This document shows positions 16,666-23,484 of a stretch of 45,425 nucleotides of DNA, in pieces. The translations under genes were made by a program, and so were the position numbers. Positions within the stretch are counted from its first letter, which is position 1. Each line of letters starts with the position of its first letter. Under the pieces are notes generated by a model that worked only from the letters and a program-made list of their open reading frames with translations, searched no databases and had not been told where the DNA came from. Source of the stretch: an uncultured Oscillospiraceae bacterium (GTDB lineage: Bacteria > Bacillota > Clostridia > Oscillospirales > Acutalibacteraceae); NCBI GenBank assembly GCA_900543795.1, contig UQSH01000009.1:1-45425 (forward strand), given 5' to 3'.

Positions 16666-18489
16666 ATGGGCTGGATACCTGCAAAGCGGGACGAAAAGGT
16701 TCCCGTTTTTAAAAATATAATGTACGCCGTTAAAATTCTTTTTAGGGCAGACAAATCCTTTTTGCTTTGGCTTATTATTTCTCAATGTGCATATATTGTT
16801 TTTAATCTTTTCATCCAAAGCGTTTTATTTTTAAAGGCTCTGCTTTCCGTTATTGAGGGCGGATACGGATTTGAGCATTATGTTAAAATCCTTTTGGCTT
16901 TTTTCGGCATAGGACTTATAAATGAAATCATTTCCGTTACAAGTGATTATGCAGGTCTTGTTGCACAGAAAAAAATATTTAAAAGCTTAAATAATCTTAT
17001 TTTTGAAAAGGCGGGAAATGTTGATATAAGCTGCTACGAGGACCCTGAATTTTACGATAAATATCAGCGTGCTTCGGAAATTTTAACGGGTGGCTATTTC
17101 ATCGCCTTCGGATACAGCTTCGGAAATTTCATAGGCAACATAATTGCACTTATTTCGGTTATAAGCATAGTTTTTTCAATCGACAGGGCATATCTTATTT
17201 TCCTGCTTCCGTGCGCCTTTGTTTTTGCAGTTGAAATAGCAAAAAGCCGTGTTGTTTATAACAGGGATTACAGTATGACCTCAAACAACAGAATAAAGGC
17301 TTACGCACAAAGAACTCTTTTTCTTAAAGATTTTTCAAAGGATATGAGAACCTCAAACATATTCTCCGTAATAATAAAAAGATTTGACAATGCCGTTAAA
17401 TCAAATGTTGAAATTTTAAGAAAATACGGAGTTAAGCTTTTCATTTTCAGTATGGTTAGCTCAACGCTTGGCGAATTTATTCCGATTATCGGCACATACG
17501 CTTTTGCCGGATATCAATTTACCGTTACCAAGGTGCTTGCCGTTTCGGGCTTTTCCGTTGTTCTTTCCTCGATAAATTCCGTCAGCGAGGCGAGCAACAA
17601 TATTGCAAACAACCTCTCGGAGCTTTCGGCGGCGGCGCTTTATTTTCAAAATCTGCGTGATTTTTTTGAATATGAAAATAAAATCGAATCGGGAACGCTT
17701 CAATGTGATGAATTTGAAAGCCTTGAATTTAAAAATGTTTATTTCAAATACCCCTCTGCGGAGAAATATTCAATAGAAAACCTTAATTTAAAAATCATTA
17801 AAGGGCAAACAACAGCCGTTGTGGGCGTTAACGGCGCAGGAAAAACAACGCTTGTTAAGCTTATTTTGCGCTTTTATGATGTTACGCAAGGCGAAATTCT
17901 TTATAACGGAATAAACATTAAGGAATACAACACGGAGAGCCTGCGTTCAAGATTTGCAACGGTTTTTCAGGATTACAAAAACTTTGCGCTTTCGGTTAAC
18001 GAAAATGTTATGTGCAGGGAATGCACCGAGGAGGACAAGGCGTTTGCACGCGAGGCGCTTCGTAAAAGCGGTGCACTTGAAAAAACAGATGCTCTGCCCG
18101 ACGGTGCCGACACCGTTTTAACAAAGGAATTTGATGAAAACGGCGCAGGGCTTTCGGGAGGAGAAAGCCAGAAAACAGCCGTTGCAAGAATGTTTGCAAG
18201 AGATTTTGACATTGCAATTCTTGATGAGCCCTCCTCTGCGCTTGACCCGATTGCAGAATATAAAATGTATGAAAATCTGATTTCGGCAACAGAAAGCAAA
18301 ACCGTTATTTATATTTCTCACCGCCTTTCAAGTGCGGTTTTATCGGATAACATTTTCGTTTTGAAAAACGGAACGGTTGTTGAAAGCGGAAGCCACAATG
18401 AGCTTATGAAAAACGGCGGAGAATACGCCCAAATGTTTGCCGTTCAGGCAGAAAGCTATAAAAAGGAGGAGGGGCATAATGAAGAATAA
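16666..18489 (+). CDS. ABC exporter half-transporter (permease-ATPase fusion), subunit 1
   Basis: 607 residues: a transmembrane domain with about six helices (residues 1-320) and a C-terminal nucleotide-binding domain. Walker A GVNGAGKTTL near 384, Q-loop VFQDYKNFA, signature LSGGESQK, Walker B AILDEPSSALDP and the switch His in ISHRLSS are all intact. It is a type IV (ABCB-like) exporter half. AGGAGGTG precedes the ATG by a normal distance. The second half-transporter overlaps its 3' end by 11 nt, so the two should form a heterodimer exporting drugs, lipids or peptides. No peptidase C39 domain is present. Expression probably depends on read-through of the upstream terminator. Confidence 0.93.
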   Translation: MGWIPAKRDEKVPVFKNIMYAVKILFRADKSFLLWLIISQCAYIVFNLFIQSVLFLKALLSVIEGGYGFEHYVKILLAFFGIGLINEIISVTSDYAGLVAQKKIFKSLNNLIFEKAGNVDISCYEDPEFYDKYQRASEILTGGYFIAFGYSFGNFIGNIIALISVISIVFSIDRAYLIFLLPCAFVFAVEIAKSRVVYNRDYSMTSNNRIKAYAQRTLFLKDFSKDMRTSNIFSVIIKRFDNAVKSNVEILRKYGVKLFIFSMVSSTLGEFIPIIGTYAFAGYQFTVTKVLAVSGFSVVLSSINSVSEASNNIANNLSELSAAALYFQNLRDFFEYENKIESGTLQCDEFESLEFKNVYFKYPSAEKYSIENLNLKIIKGQTTAVVGVNGAGKTTLVKLILRFYDVTQGEILYNGINIKEYNTESLRSRFATVFQDYKNFALSVNENVMCRECTEEDKAFAREALRKSGALEKTDALPDGADTVLTKEFDENGAGLSGGESQKTAVARMFARDFDIAILDEPSSALDPIAEYKMYENLISATESKTVIYISHRLSSAVLSDNIFVLKNGTVVESGSHNELMKNGGEYAQMFAVQAESYKKEEGHNEE

Positions 18490-20266
18490 AAAGAGCGAGC
18501 GCTCAATGATTTCAAATATTTTTTATTTTCTGAAAATTCTGTTCAAAATATCGCCTCTTCTCGTTATCGGCGAATGCCTTTGGGGAATTATGCTTAAGCT
18601 TCCCACAAGGCTTGTTTCGGTTATAGGCGCAAAATATGTTATAGACGCCGTTTCGCAGGGCAAGGGAAGCCGAGAAATTTTTACTGCCGTTTTTGTTATT
18701 GCGCTTGTTCTTATAATCAGCAGAACTGCCTGTTGGCTTTTCAGGGAATTTTTTTGGAACACCGCAAAGGAAAGGGCAAACGCAGACCTCAGCAGAATTT
18801 TTTACGAAAAGGCAAAATCACTTGACCTTGAAGCGTACGATAATCCGCATTTTTACACAAATTTCATTCTTGCAATTGAAACCTCTGCGGGAAATATGAA
18901 CAATATGCTGAATATGGTGCGCAACTATATCGGAGAGGTTGTTTCACTTATAACAATTTGCTCGCTGATTTTTGCAATGGATCCTGTTTGCCTGCTTATT
19001 ATTGCGGCAACGGTTATTATTTTTACACCACTGAGCAGAAAAATAAGCGATTTACAAATTGAAAGACGCATTGAAAACAACAGGCTTCATCGCCGTGCAG
19101 ACTACTTTGCAAGGGTTTTCTATCTTCAAGATTACGCAAAGGAGGTCAGGATGAACGGTATTAAGCCATTACTTATAAAGCGGTATAACGAAGCGGCAGA
19201 TGCCGTTACGGAAAATCAGCGAAAATATGTTGGCAAAATAGACACAATATTTTTCTTTCAGGAAAGCGGTGTGCAGATATTTGGCTTTATGCTTATTCTT
19301 CCGCTTTATCTCGGCTACTGCGTTTTGAAAACAAAGACGCTCGGTGCGGGAGATTTTGTTGCAACCTTTAACGGTGCATATTCAATTGCCTCTTCGTTTT
19401 CTTTTTTAACTGTTTGGGTTTCAAGAAATTTCTCAGAGCAGGCCAAAATGATAAATAAATTCCGTGAATTCCTCGGCAGAGAAAACAATATTTTATCGGG
19501 AAAGCACACGGCAGAAAGCGAAAAGCCGGAGGAAATTGAGCTGAAAAATGTTTGCTTCACATATCCAAACAACAGCGAGCCGACCTTAAACAACATAAGC
19601 CTGAAAATTAAGCCTTATGAAAAAATTGCTCTTGTTGGCTACAACGGTGCAGGAAAAACAACGCTTACCAACCTGCTTTTGAGGCTTTATGACGCAACCG
19701 ACGGAGAAATCCTGATAGGCGGAAAAAGCATAAAGGAGGAAACGCTTGAAAGCCACCGAAACAGATTTTCCGCAGTTTTTCAGGATTTCCGACTTTTTGC
19801 CGCAACGCTTGGTGAAAATGTTGCGCTGGATATTAATCCCGACAGGGAAAGAGTTGAAGAGGCACTCAAAAACGGAGGCTTTTCAAAGAGGCTTAAAAAC
19901 GGCACAGACACGGAGCTTTTACGAGAATTTGACGATGACGGAGCTATGCTTTCGGGCGGAGAAGCACAAAAGGTTGCCGTTTCAAGAGCATTTTATAAAA
20001 GCTGCCCCTATGTTATTATGGATGAGCCGTCTGCAAATCTTGACCCGATTGCAGAATATAACCTAAACAAAGCGATGATGGAGGCGGCAAAAAACAAAAC
20101 GGTTATATTTATTTCGCACCGCCTTTCAACAACTCGGCACGCAGACAGAATTTATGTTATGGAAAACGGCTCAATAGCCGAATCGGGCACACACGAGGAG
20201 CTTATGGCGAAAAACGGTAAGTACGCTTATATGTTTAATCTTCAAGCCGAAAAATACAGAGCGTAG
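18479..20266 (+). CDS. ABC exporter half-transporter (permease-ATPase fusion), subunit 2
   Basis: 595 residues from the ATG at 18479, chosen because AGGAGGAGGGG ends a few bases upstream; an earlier in-frame ATG at 18437 lies deep in the preceding gene without a binding site. It has about six transmembrane helices, then Walker A GYNGAGKTTL, VFQDFRLFA, LSGGEAQK, Walker B VIMDEPSANLDP and ISHRLSTTRH. Both ATP sites of the presumed heterodimer keep the catalytic Glu, so neither subunit looks degenerate. The 11-nt overlap with subunit 1 indicates translational coupling. Confidence 0.93.
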   Translation: MKNKKSERSMISNIFYFLKILFKISPLLVIGECLWGIMLKLPTRLVSVIGAKYVIDAVSQGKGSREIFTAVFVIALVLIISRTACWLFREFFWNTAKERANADLSRIFYEKAKSLDLEAYDNPHFYTNFILAIETSAGNMNNMLNMVRNYIGEVVSLITICSLIFAMDPVCLLIIAATVIIFTPLSRKISDLQIERRIENNRLHRRADYFARVFYLQDYAKEVRMNGIKPLLIKRYNEAADAVTENQRKYVGKIDTIFFFQESGVQIFGFMLILPLYLGYCVLKTKTLGAGDFVATFNGAYSIASSFSFLTVWVSRNFSEQAKMINKFREFLGRENNILSGKHTAESEKPEEIELKNVCFTYPNNSEPTLNNISLKIKPYEKIALVGYNGAGKTTLTNLLLRLYDATDGEILIGGKSIKEETLESHRNRFSAVFQDFRLFAATLGENVALDINPDRERVEEALKNGGFSKRLKNGTDTELLREFDDDGAMLSGGEAQKVAVSRAFYKSCPYVIMDEPSANLDPIAEYNLNKAMMEAAKNKTVIFISHRLSTTRHADRIYVMENGSIAESGTHEELMAKNGKYAYMFNLQAEKYRA

Positions 20267-20339
20267 TGCAATTCGCAAATTATCACTAATCAGCTTAAAT
20301 GAATAGTATAAAATAAACTGATTTAATAAGGTGATAATT

Positions 20340-21110
20340 TTGTATTCAGAGGTTATTAAAGGAATACTTATTCCTTTTTTGGGAACATCTATCGGAAGCG
20401 CTGCGGTTTTCATAATGAAAAACGAGTTCAAAAGAAGTGTTCACCGTGCGCTTACGGGCTTTGCCGCAGGAGTTATGACGGCGGCAAGCGTTTGGAGCCT
20501 TTTGCTTCCTGCAATAGAAAAAAGCGCTTATCTTAAAAATCTTTCGTTTATTCCTGCGGTTATTGGCTTTTGGGCGGGAGTTTTATTTCTTGTAATCATA
20601 GATAAGCTAACCCCGCTTATTTATTCTGAAAATCCCGCCTCGCTGCGCTCCTCACAAACATCAAGGCTTGTTTTTGCCGTTACGCTTCACAACATACCCG
20701 AGGGTATGGCAATAGGCGTTGCCTATGCGGCGTGCCTTGCCGACAAATCGCAGGTGTCAACTGCGGGGGCATTCGCCCTTGCGCTCGGCATTGCCATTCA
20801 GAATTTTCCCGAAGGTGCAATTGTTTCAATGCCGATACACGCAAACGGAAAAACGAAGCTAAAATCGTTTATCTGCGGAGCCTTATCAGGTGCGGTTGAG
20901 CCGATAGCGTCTGTTATAACAATAATATTTGCAGGACTTTTCACGGCCGTTTTGCCATACGCTTTAAGCTTTGCGGCGGGCGCAATGATTTATGTTGTTA
21001 TAAGAGAGCTTGTTCCCGAGGGAGAAAGAGGCAATCCGTCATATATCAGCTCCGTTTTTTTCGCACTCGGCTTTACGGTTATGATGAGCCTCGATGTTGC
21101 ACTCGGATAA
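20340..21110 (+). CDS. ZIP family metal transporter
   Basis: 256 residues with about eight hydrophobic segments. The two ZIP metal-site motifs are clear: HNIPEGMAIGVAYA in TM4 (near residue 120) and QNFPEGAIVSMP in TM5. ZIP proteins move zinc, iron or other divalent metals into the cytoplasm. The start is taken as TTG 20340 because TAAGGTG lies 6 nt upstream, the same layout seen before the GT2 gene; a GTG at 20331 overlaps that binding site. It follows the ABC genes by 73 nt, and a functional link to them is not evident. Confidence 0.9.
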   Translation: MYSEVIKGILIPFLGTSIGSAAVFIMKNEFKRSVHRALTGFAAGVMTAASVWSLLLPAIEKSAYLKNLSFIPAVIGFWAGVLFLVIIDKLTPLIYSENPASLRSSQTSRLVFAVTLHNIPEGMAIGVAYAACLADKSQVSTAGAFALALGIAIQNFPEGAIVSMPIHANGKTKLKSFICGALSGAVEPIASVITIIFAGLFTAVLPYALSFAAGAMIYVVIRELVPEGERGNPSYISSVFFALGFTVMMSLDVALG

Positions 21111-21150
21111 CGCCTTCACTTTAAATTCACAAAATATTTCAAAAAGGCTA

Positions 21151-21178
21151 TTGACTTTTCCCTTTTTTATGGTAAAAT
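21151..21178 (+). promoter_or_regulatory. tRNA-Val promoter
   Basis: TTGACT (21151-21156) and TAAAAT (21173-21178), 16 nt apart, ending 11 nt before the tRNA. Confidence 0.55.
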
Positions 21179-21189
21179 AAATAGCACTT

Positions 21190-21265
21190 GGGAGCATAGC
21201 TCAGCTGGGAGAGCATCTGCCTTACAAGCAGAGGGTCACAGGTTCGAGCCCTGTTGTTCCCACCA
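21190..21265 (+). tRNA. tRNA-Val (anticodon TAC)
   Basis: A full cloverleaf can be drawn. Acceptor GGGAGCA (21190-21196) pairs with TGTTCCC (21255-21261) with one G-U. D-stem is GCTC/GAGC. Anticodon stem TCTGC/GCAGA surrounds the loop CTTACAA, anticodon TAC at 21223-21225. T-stem ACAGG/CCTGT holds TTCGAGC. The discriminator A is followed by an encoded CCA (21263-21265). Confidence 0.96.
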
Positions 21266-21268
21266 AAA

Positions 21269-21303
21269 AATAAAGGCACATTTTTGTGTGCCTTTATTTT
21301 TTT
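21269..21303 (+). terminator. tRNA-Val terminator
   Basis: Arms AATAAAGGCACA (21269-21280) and TGTGCCTTTATT (21287-21298) followed by a T run, directly behind the CCA end. Confidence 0.85.
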
Positions 21304-21307
21304 ATAA

Positions 21308-21398
21308 TTAAGGGCTCGAAATGTGGTTCCGAATTTTGAAGCCAAAGGCTGAAAAAATTCGGGAGAAAGGTCCGGTGGACCTTTCGATAACAAATAGA
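21308..21398. other. Gap between tRNA terminator and its partial copy: two stem-loops, no gene
   Basis: GGGCTCGAA (21311-21319) is an inverted copy of the tRNA T-loop region. A composite hairpin follows with outer arms CCGAATTTT and AAAATTCGG and an inner AGCC/GGCT (about 21331-21363). Next comes GAAAGGTCC-GGT-GGACCTTTC (21365-21385). No open frame with a ribosome binding site is seen. Confidence 0.5.
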
Positions 21399-21433
21399 GA
21401 GCCCTGTTGTTCCCACCAAAAAATAAAGGCACA
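21399..21433 (+). repeat. 35-bp direct repeat of the tRNA-Val 3' end and terminator left arm
   Basis: Bases 21399-21433 repeat 21246-21280 exactly: half the T-arm, the acceptor 3' strand, CCA and the terminator left arm. It is a tRNA remnant or an att-like duplication; the rest of the tRNA is absent. Confidence 0.85.
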
Positions 21434-21463
21434 CTTTAGAGCAGACTTACTAAGGACACAAAA

Positions 21464-21497
21464 AAAGAGGTAATGCGGGCATCCGTATTACCTCTCA
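21464..21497 (-). terminator. Terminator of the zinc-ribbon/four-helix-bundle unit
   Basis: Arms AGAGGTAATGCGG (21466-21478) and CCGTATTACCTCT (21483-21495) pair with one G-U; on the minus strand the stem is followed by a run of T residues. It lies about 40 nt after the zinc-ribbon stop. Confidence 0.8.
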
Positions 21498-21537
21498 CTT
21501 TTAGCACTTACACCTTTGGTGGTGAGTAAGTGCGCTG

Positions 21538-21798
21538 TTAAAATTTATTATTCTTCGCTTCTTTAATTGTGTAGTACTTATTACATTGATTACAATAAAG
21601 CTCAATATGCGTAAATTTCATATCACCTTTTACAAACACATCTGCAACCTCAAAATCATAATTTTCAGATTCGGCTGATTCGGAATTGACAATTTCTGAA
21701 ACTTTTCTTTTAGATAATTCAGCATTGCAAACAGGACAATAATGCTTTTTAAACATCTGATATATGTTTTCAATTTTAAAACTGCATCCCTTTATCAT
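21538..21798 (-). CDS. Small zinc-ribbon protein
   Basis: 86 residues with two Cys pairs, CPVC near residue 21 and CNQC near residue 70, separated by an acidic stretch, as expected of a four-Cys zinc ribbon. I recognise no named family. AGGAGAGGTG lies just upstream of the ATG. It starts 10 nt after the stop of the four-helix-bundle gene and ends at a terminator, so the two form one short operon. No signal peptide or membrane segment is present. It could bind nucleic acid or just be structurally stabilised by zinc. Confidence 0.65.
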   Translation of the reverse strand: MIKGCSFKIENIYQMFKKHYCPVCNAELSKRKVSEIVNSESAESENYDFEVADVFVKGDMKFTHIELYCNQCNKYYTIKEAKNNKF

Positions 21799-21808
21799 TA
21801 CACCTCTC

Positions 21809-22165
21809 CTATGAGTGATTAGTTTTGATTGTTTTCAATGAAGAAATAAGCATTCTTCTGATTGTTCCGCAATCATTATGTAACTTTTTATAATTTTCTT
21901 CAGATAAACAGTCAGTTTCAAAAAGAAGTTCTAACCAATACTCTGTTTCATAGCACTCTTTTTGTGCTATCTCTAATTTTGATATAAAATCTTTGGTTCC
22001 CTGTGCATATTGTGCTTCGTGTATATTTGCACCGATAGAAGTTGCTGAGCGAAGAAGCTGATTTATCAGGACAGATTCTTTTTTATTATTTTTCATATCT
22101 CGGCAAGCAAAAACTATTTCTTTTGCTAACTCTTTAGCTTTATCCCGCAAAATACTATCCGCCAT
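21809..22165 (-). CDS. Four-helix-bundle protein (S23/Avd-like family)
   Basis: 118 residues from ATG 22165, which follows GAGGTGG by 5 nt; earlier in-frame ATGs would read through the hairpin array. Family blocks are visible: AKELAKEIVFACRD, LLRSATSIGANIHEA (the most conserved part) and FISKLEIAQKECYETEYWLELL. The family (TIGR02436 type) includes proteins encoded in 23S rRNA intervening sequences and is structurally related to Avd of diversity-generating retroelements. The function of stand-alone members is unknown; nucleic acid binding is suspected. No reverse transcriptase or template repeat is visible nearby. It lies directly downstream of the hairpin array at 22212-22412. Confidence 0.9.
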   Translation of the reverse strand: MADSILRDKAKELAKEIVFACRDMKNNKKESVLINQLLRSATSIGANIHEAQYAQGTKDFISKLEIAQKECYETEYWLELLFETDCLSEENYKKLHNDCGTIRRMLISSLKTIKTNHS

Positions 22166-22211
22166 AAATACCACCTCTATATGAATTATACAGAAAACGA
22201 AAAAGTTTTTC

Positions 22212-22412
22212 AAGTGTTATTCTGCCTTGCGGCAGAGTGATATTATTGTCCCCGGACAATAGTGTTATTGAATCATTCGGATTCAGTGTTATTTTATTCG
22301 CAACAAACTCGCGAAGCGAATAACACTGTGCGAAGCACAATAAAACTGCGAAGCAATACAACTCGCCGTATGGCGAATAAAACTGGCGTTGTATCCTTAC
22401 GGGTACAACGCC
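22212..22412. repeat. Inverted array of small hairpins with conserved 8-nt separators
   Basis: At least eight short hairpins in tandem: CTGCC/GGCAG (22222-22235), ATTGTC/GACAAT (22245-22260), TGAATC/GATTCA (22269-22285), TCGC/GCGA (22309-22319), GTGC/GCAC (22328-22338), TGC/GCA (22347-22355), TCGCC/GGCGA (22363-22376) and GGCGTTGTA/TACAACGCC (22385-22412). Four separators on the left read AGTGTTAT or AGTGATAT; four on the right read ATAACACT, ATAAAACT or ATACAACT, the reverse complement. The whole can fold as one branched structure. It occupies the presumed 5' leader of the four-helix-bundle gene. Confidence 0.75.
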
Positions 22413-22437
22413 TTTGTGTGGCTTTATTTTTTTATAC
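22413..22437 (+). repeat. Near copy of the tRNA terminator right arm
   Basis: This stretch matches 21284-21308 (terminator right arm and T run) with few differences, for example GTGTGGCTTTA against GTGTGCCTTTA. Together with 21399-21433 it brackets the cassette 21434-22412. Confidence 0.55.
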
Positions 22438-22540
22438 TTTTCTAATGTTTTTAATTTTGAATTCATTAACCGAAAATATCATTTATATATTTATTAAAAA
22501 CATATTTACTTTTTAGGATAAATGTATTAAAATATAAAAG

Positions 22541-22579
22541 ATGGGCAACGGAGCGAAAAAAAGGAGTTCCTATGCCCAT
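22541..22579 (+). promoter_or_regulatory. Leader hairpin with mini-ORF before the D-amino-acid operon
   Basis: Arms ATGGGCA (22541-22547) and TGCCCAT (22573-22579) enclose AAAAGGAG, which precedes an ATG at 22572 opening a five-codon frame (MPILF, stop TAA at 22587-22589). The dat ribosome binding site follows at once. It could modulate translation; no clear -35/-10 pair was found upstream. Confidence 0.35.
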
Positions 22580-22610
22580 TTTATTTTAAGGTCTAATGAG
22601 GAGGACTATT

Positions 22611-23456
22611 ATGGAAAATTTAGGTTATTACAACGGCAAATACGGACTTATCGAGGAAATGCAAATTCCTATGCTTGACAGAGTGTGCTGGTTTGGCGAC
22701 GGTATATACGACGCTACATACGCTCACAATCACAAAATTTTCGATATGGACGCTCATTTAAACAGATTTTATAACAGTGCAAAGCTTCTTGATATTAATA
22801 TGCCGATTGAAAGGTCAGAGCTTGAAAGGCTTTTAAACGACCTTGTTCAAAAGGTTGACAGCGGCGACCAGTTTGTTTATATGCAGGTTACAAGAGGCTC
22901 GGGACTTAGAGGACACATTTACGCAGAGGACATTAAAGCAAATCTTTGGATAACGCTTACCCCCTGCCCTGTTGCAGACACATACAAGCCGATTGATGTT
23001 ATAACCTTTGAGGATAAAAGATTTTATTACTGCAATGTTAAAACTCTTAATCTTATTCCCTCCTGCCTTGCGGCAACGGCGGCAGACAGAGCAGGCTGCC
23101 AAGAGGCTATTTTCCACAGAGGCGATATTGTTACGGAATGTGCTCATTCCAACTGTTCGATTTTTAAAGACGGCTGTGTTATAACTCATCAGCTTGACGA
23201 CAGAATTCTTCCCGGAACGGCAAGACTTCGCCTGCTTGCATTTGCAGAAAAGCTTGGCTACAAGGTTGAGGAAAGAGATTACACTCTTGATGAGCTTATG
23301 AACGCCGACGAGGTTGTTGTTCACTCAACAGGCTCATTCTGCATACCCGTAAAAACTGTTGACGGAAAGCCCGTTGGCGGAAAAGCACCCGAAATGCTTA
23401 AAACAATTCAAGACGCACTTGTTGCCGACTTTGAGGCGCAGTGCAAGGCAGACTGA
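22611..23456 (+). CDS. dat: D-amino-acid aminotransferase (class IV PLP aminotransferase)
   Basis: 281 residues from ATG 22611, which follows GAGGAGG. The class IV fold is shown by CWFGDGIYDATYAHN near residue 28, the PLP-Lys in CNVKTLNLIPSCLAA near residue 142, and GCQEAIFHRGDIVTECAHSN. This matches D-alanine aminotransferases, which convert D-Ala and 2-oxoglutarate to pyruvate and D-Glu; branched-chain enzymes are less similar in these blocks. It is the first gene of an eight-gene operon that also holds alanine racemase and 5-oxoprolinase genes, which supports the D-amino-acid assignment. It can supply D-Glu for peptidoglycan or for the cyclase downstream. Confidence 0.9.
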   Translation: MENLGYYNGKYGLIEEMQIPMLDRVCWFGDGIYDATYAHNHKIFDMDAHLNRFYNSAKLLDINMPIERSELERLLNDLVQKVDSGDQFVYMQVTRGSGLRGHIYAEDIKANLWITLTPCPVADTYKPIDVITFEDKRFYYCNVKTLNLIPSCLAATAADRAGCQEAIFHRGDIVTECAHSNCSIFKDGCVITHQLDDRILPGTARLRLLAFAEKLGYKVEERDYTLDELMNADEVVVHSTGSFCIPVKTVDGKPVGGKAPEMLKTIQDALVADFEAQCKAD

Positions 23457-23484
23457 TTAAAAATCGGAAAGGCAAAGCTAAGGT

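Noticed and set aside
18437..18478. Earlier start of ABC subunit 2
   Set aside because: It lies deep in subunit 1 without a binding site, whereas ATG 18479 follows AGGAGGAGGGG.
21148..21432. Minus-strand ORF containing RARTCDPLLVRQ across the tRNA
   Set aside because: It is the antisense translation of tRNA-Val and its partial copy, a well-known false protein; there is no ribosome binding site.
21809..22165. Diversity-generating retroelement (Avd gene)
   Set aside because: No reverse transcriptase, template repeat or variable repeat can be seen; only the fold family is shared.
22155..22466. Minus-strand ORF running through the hairpin array, and an upstream start for the four-helix-bundle gene
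   Set aside because: The strong GAGGTGG site points to ATG 22165, and the array is palindromic, not codon-like.
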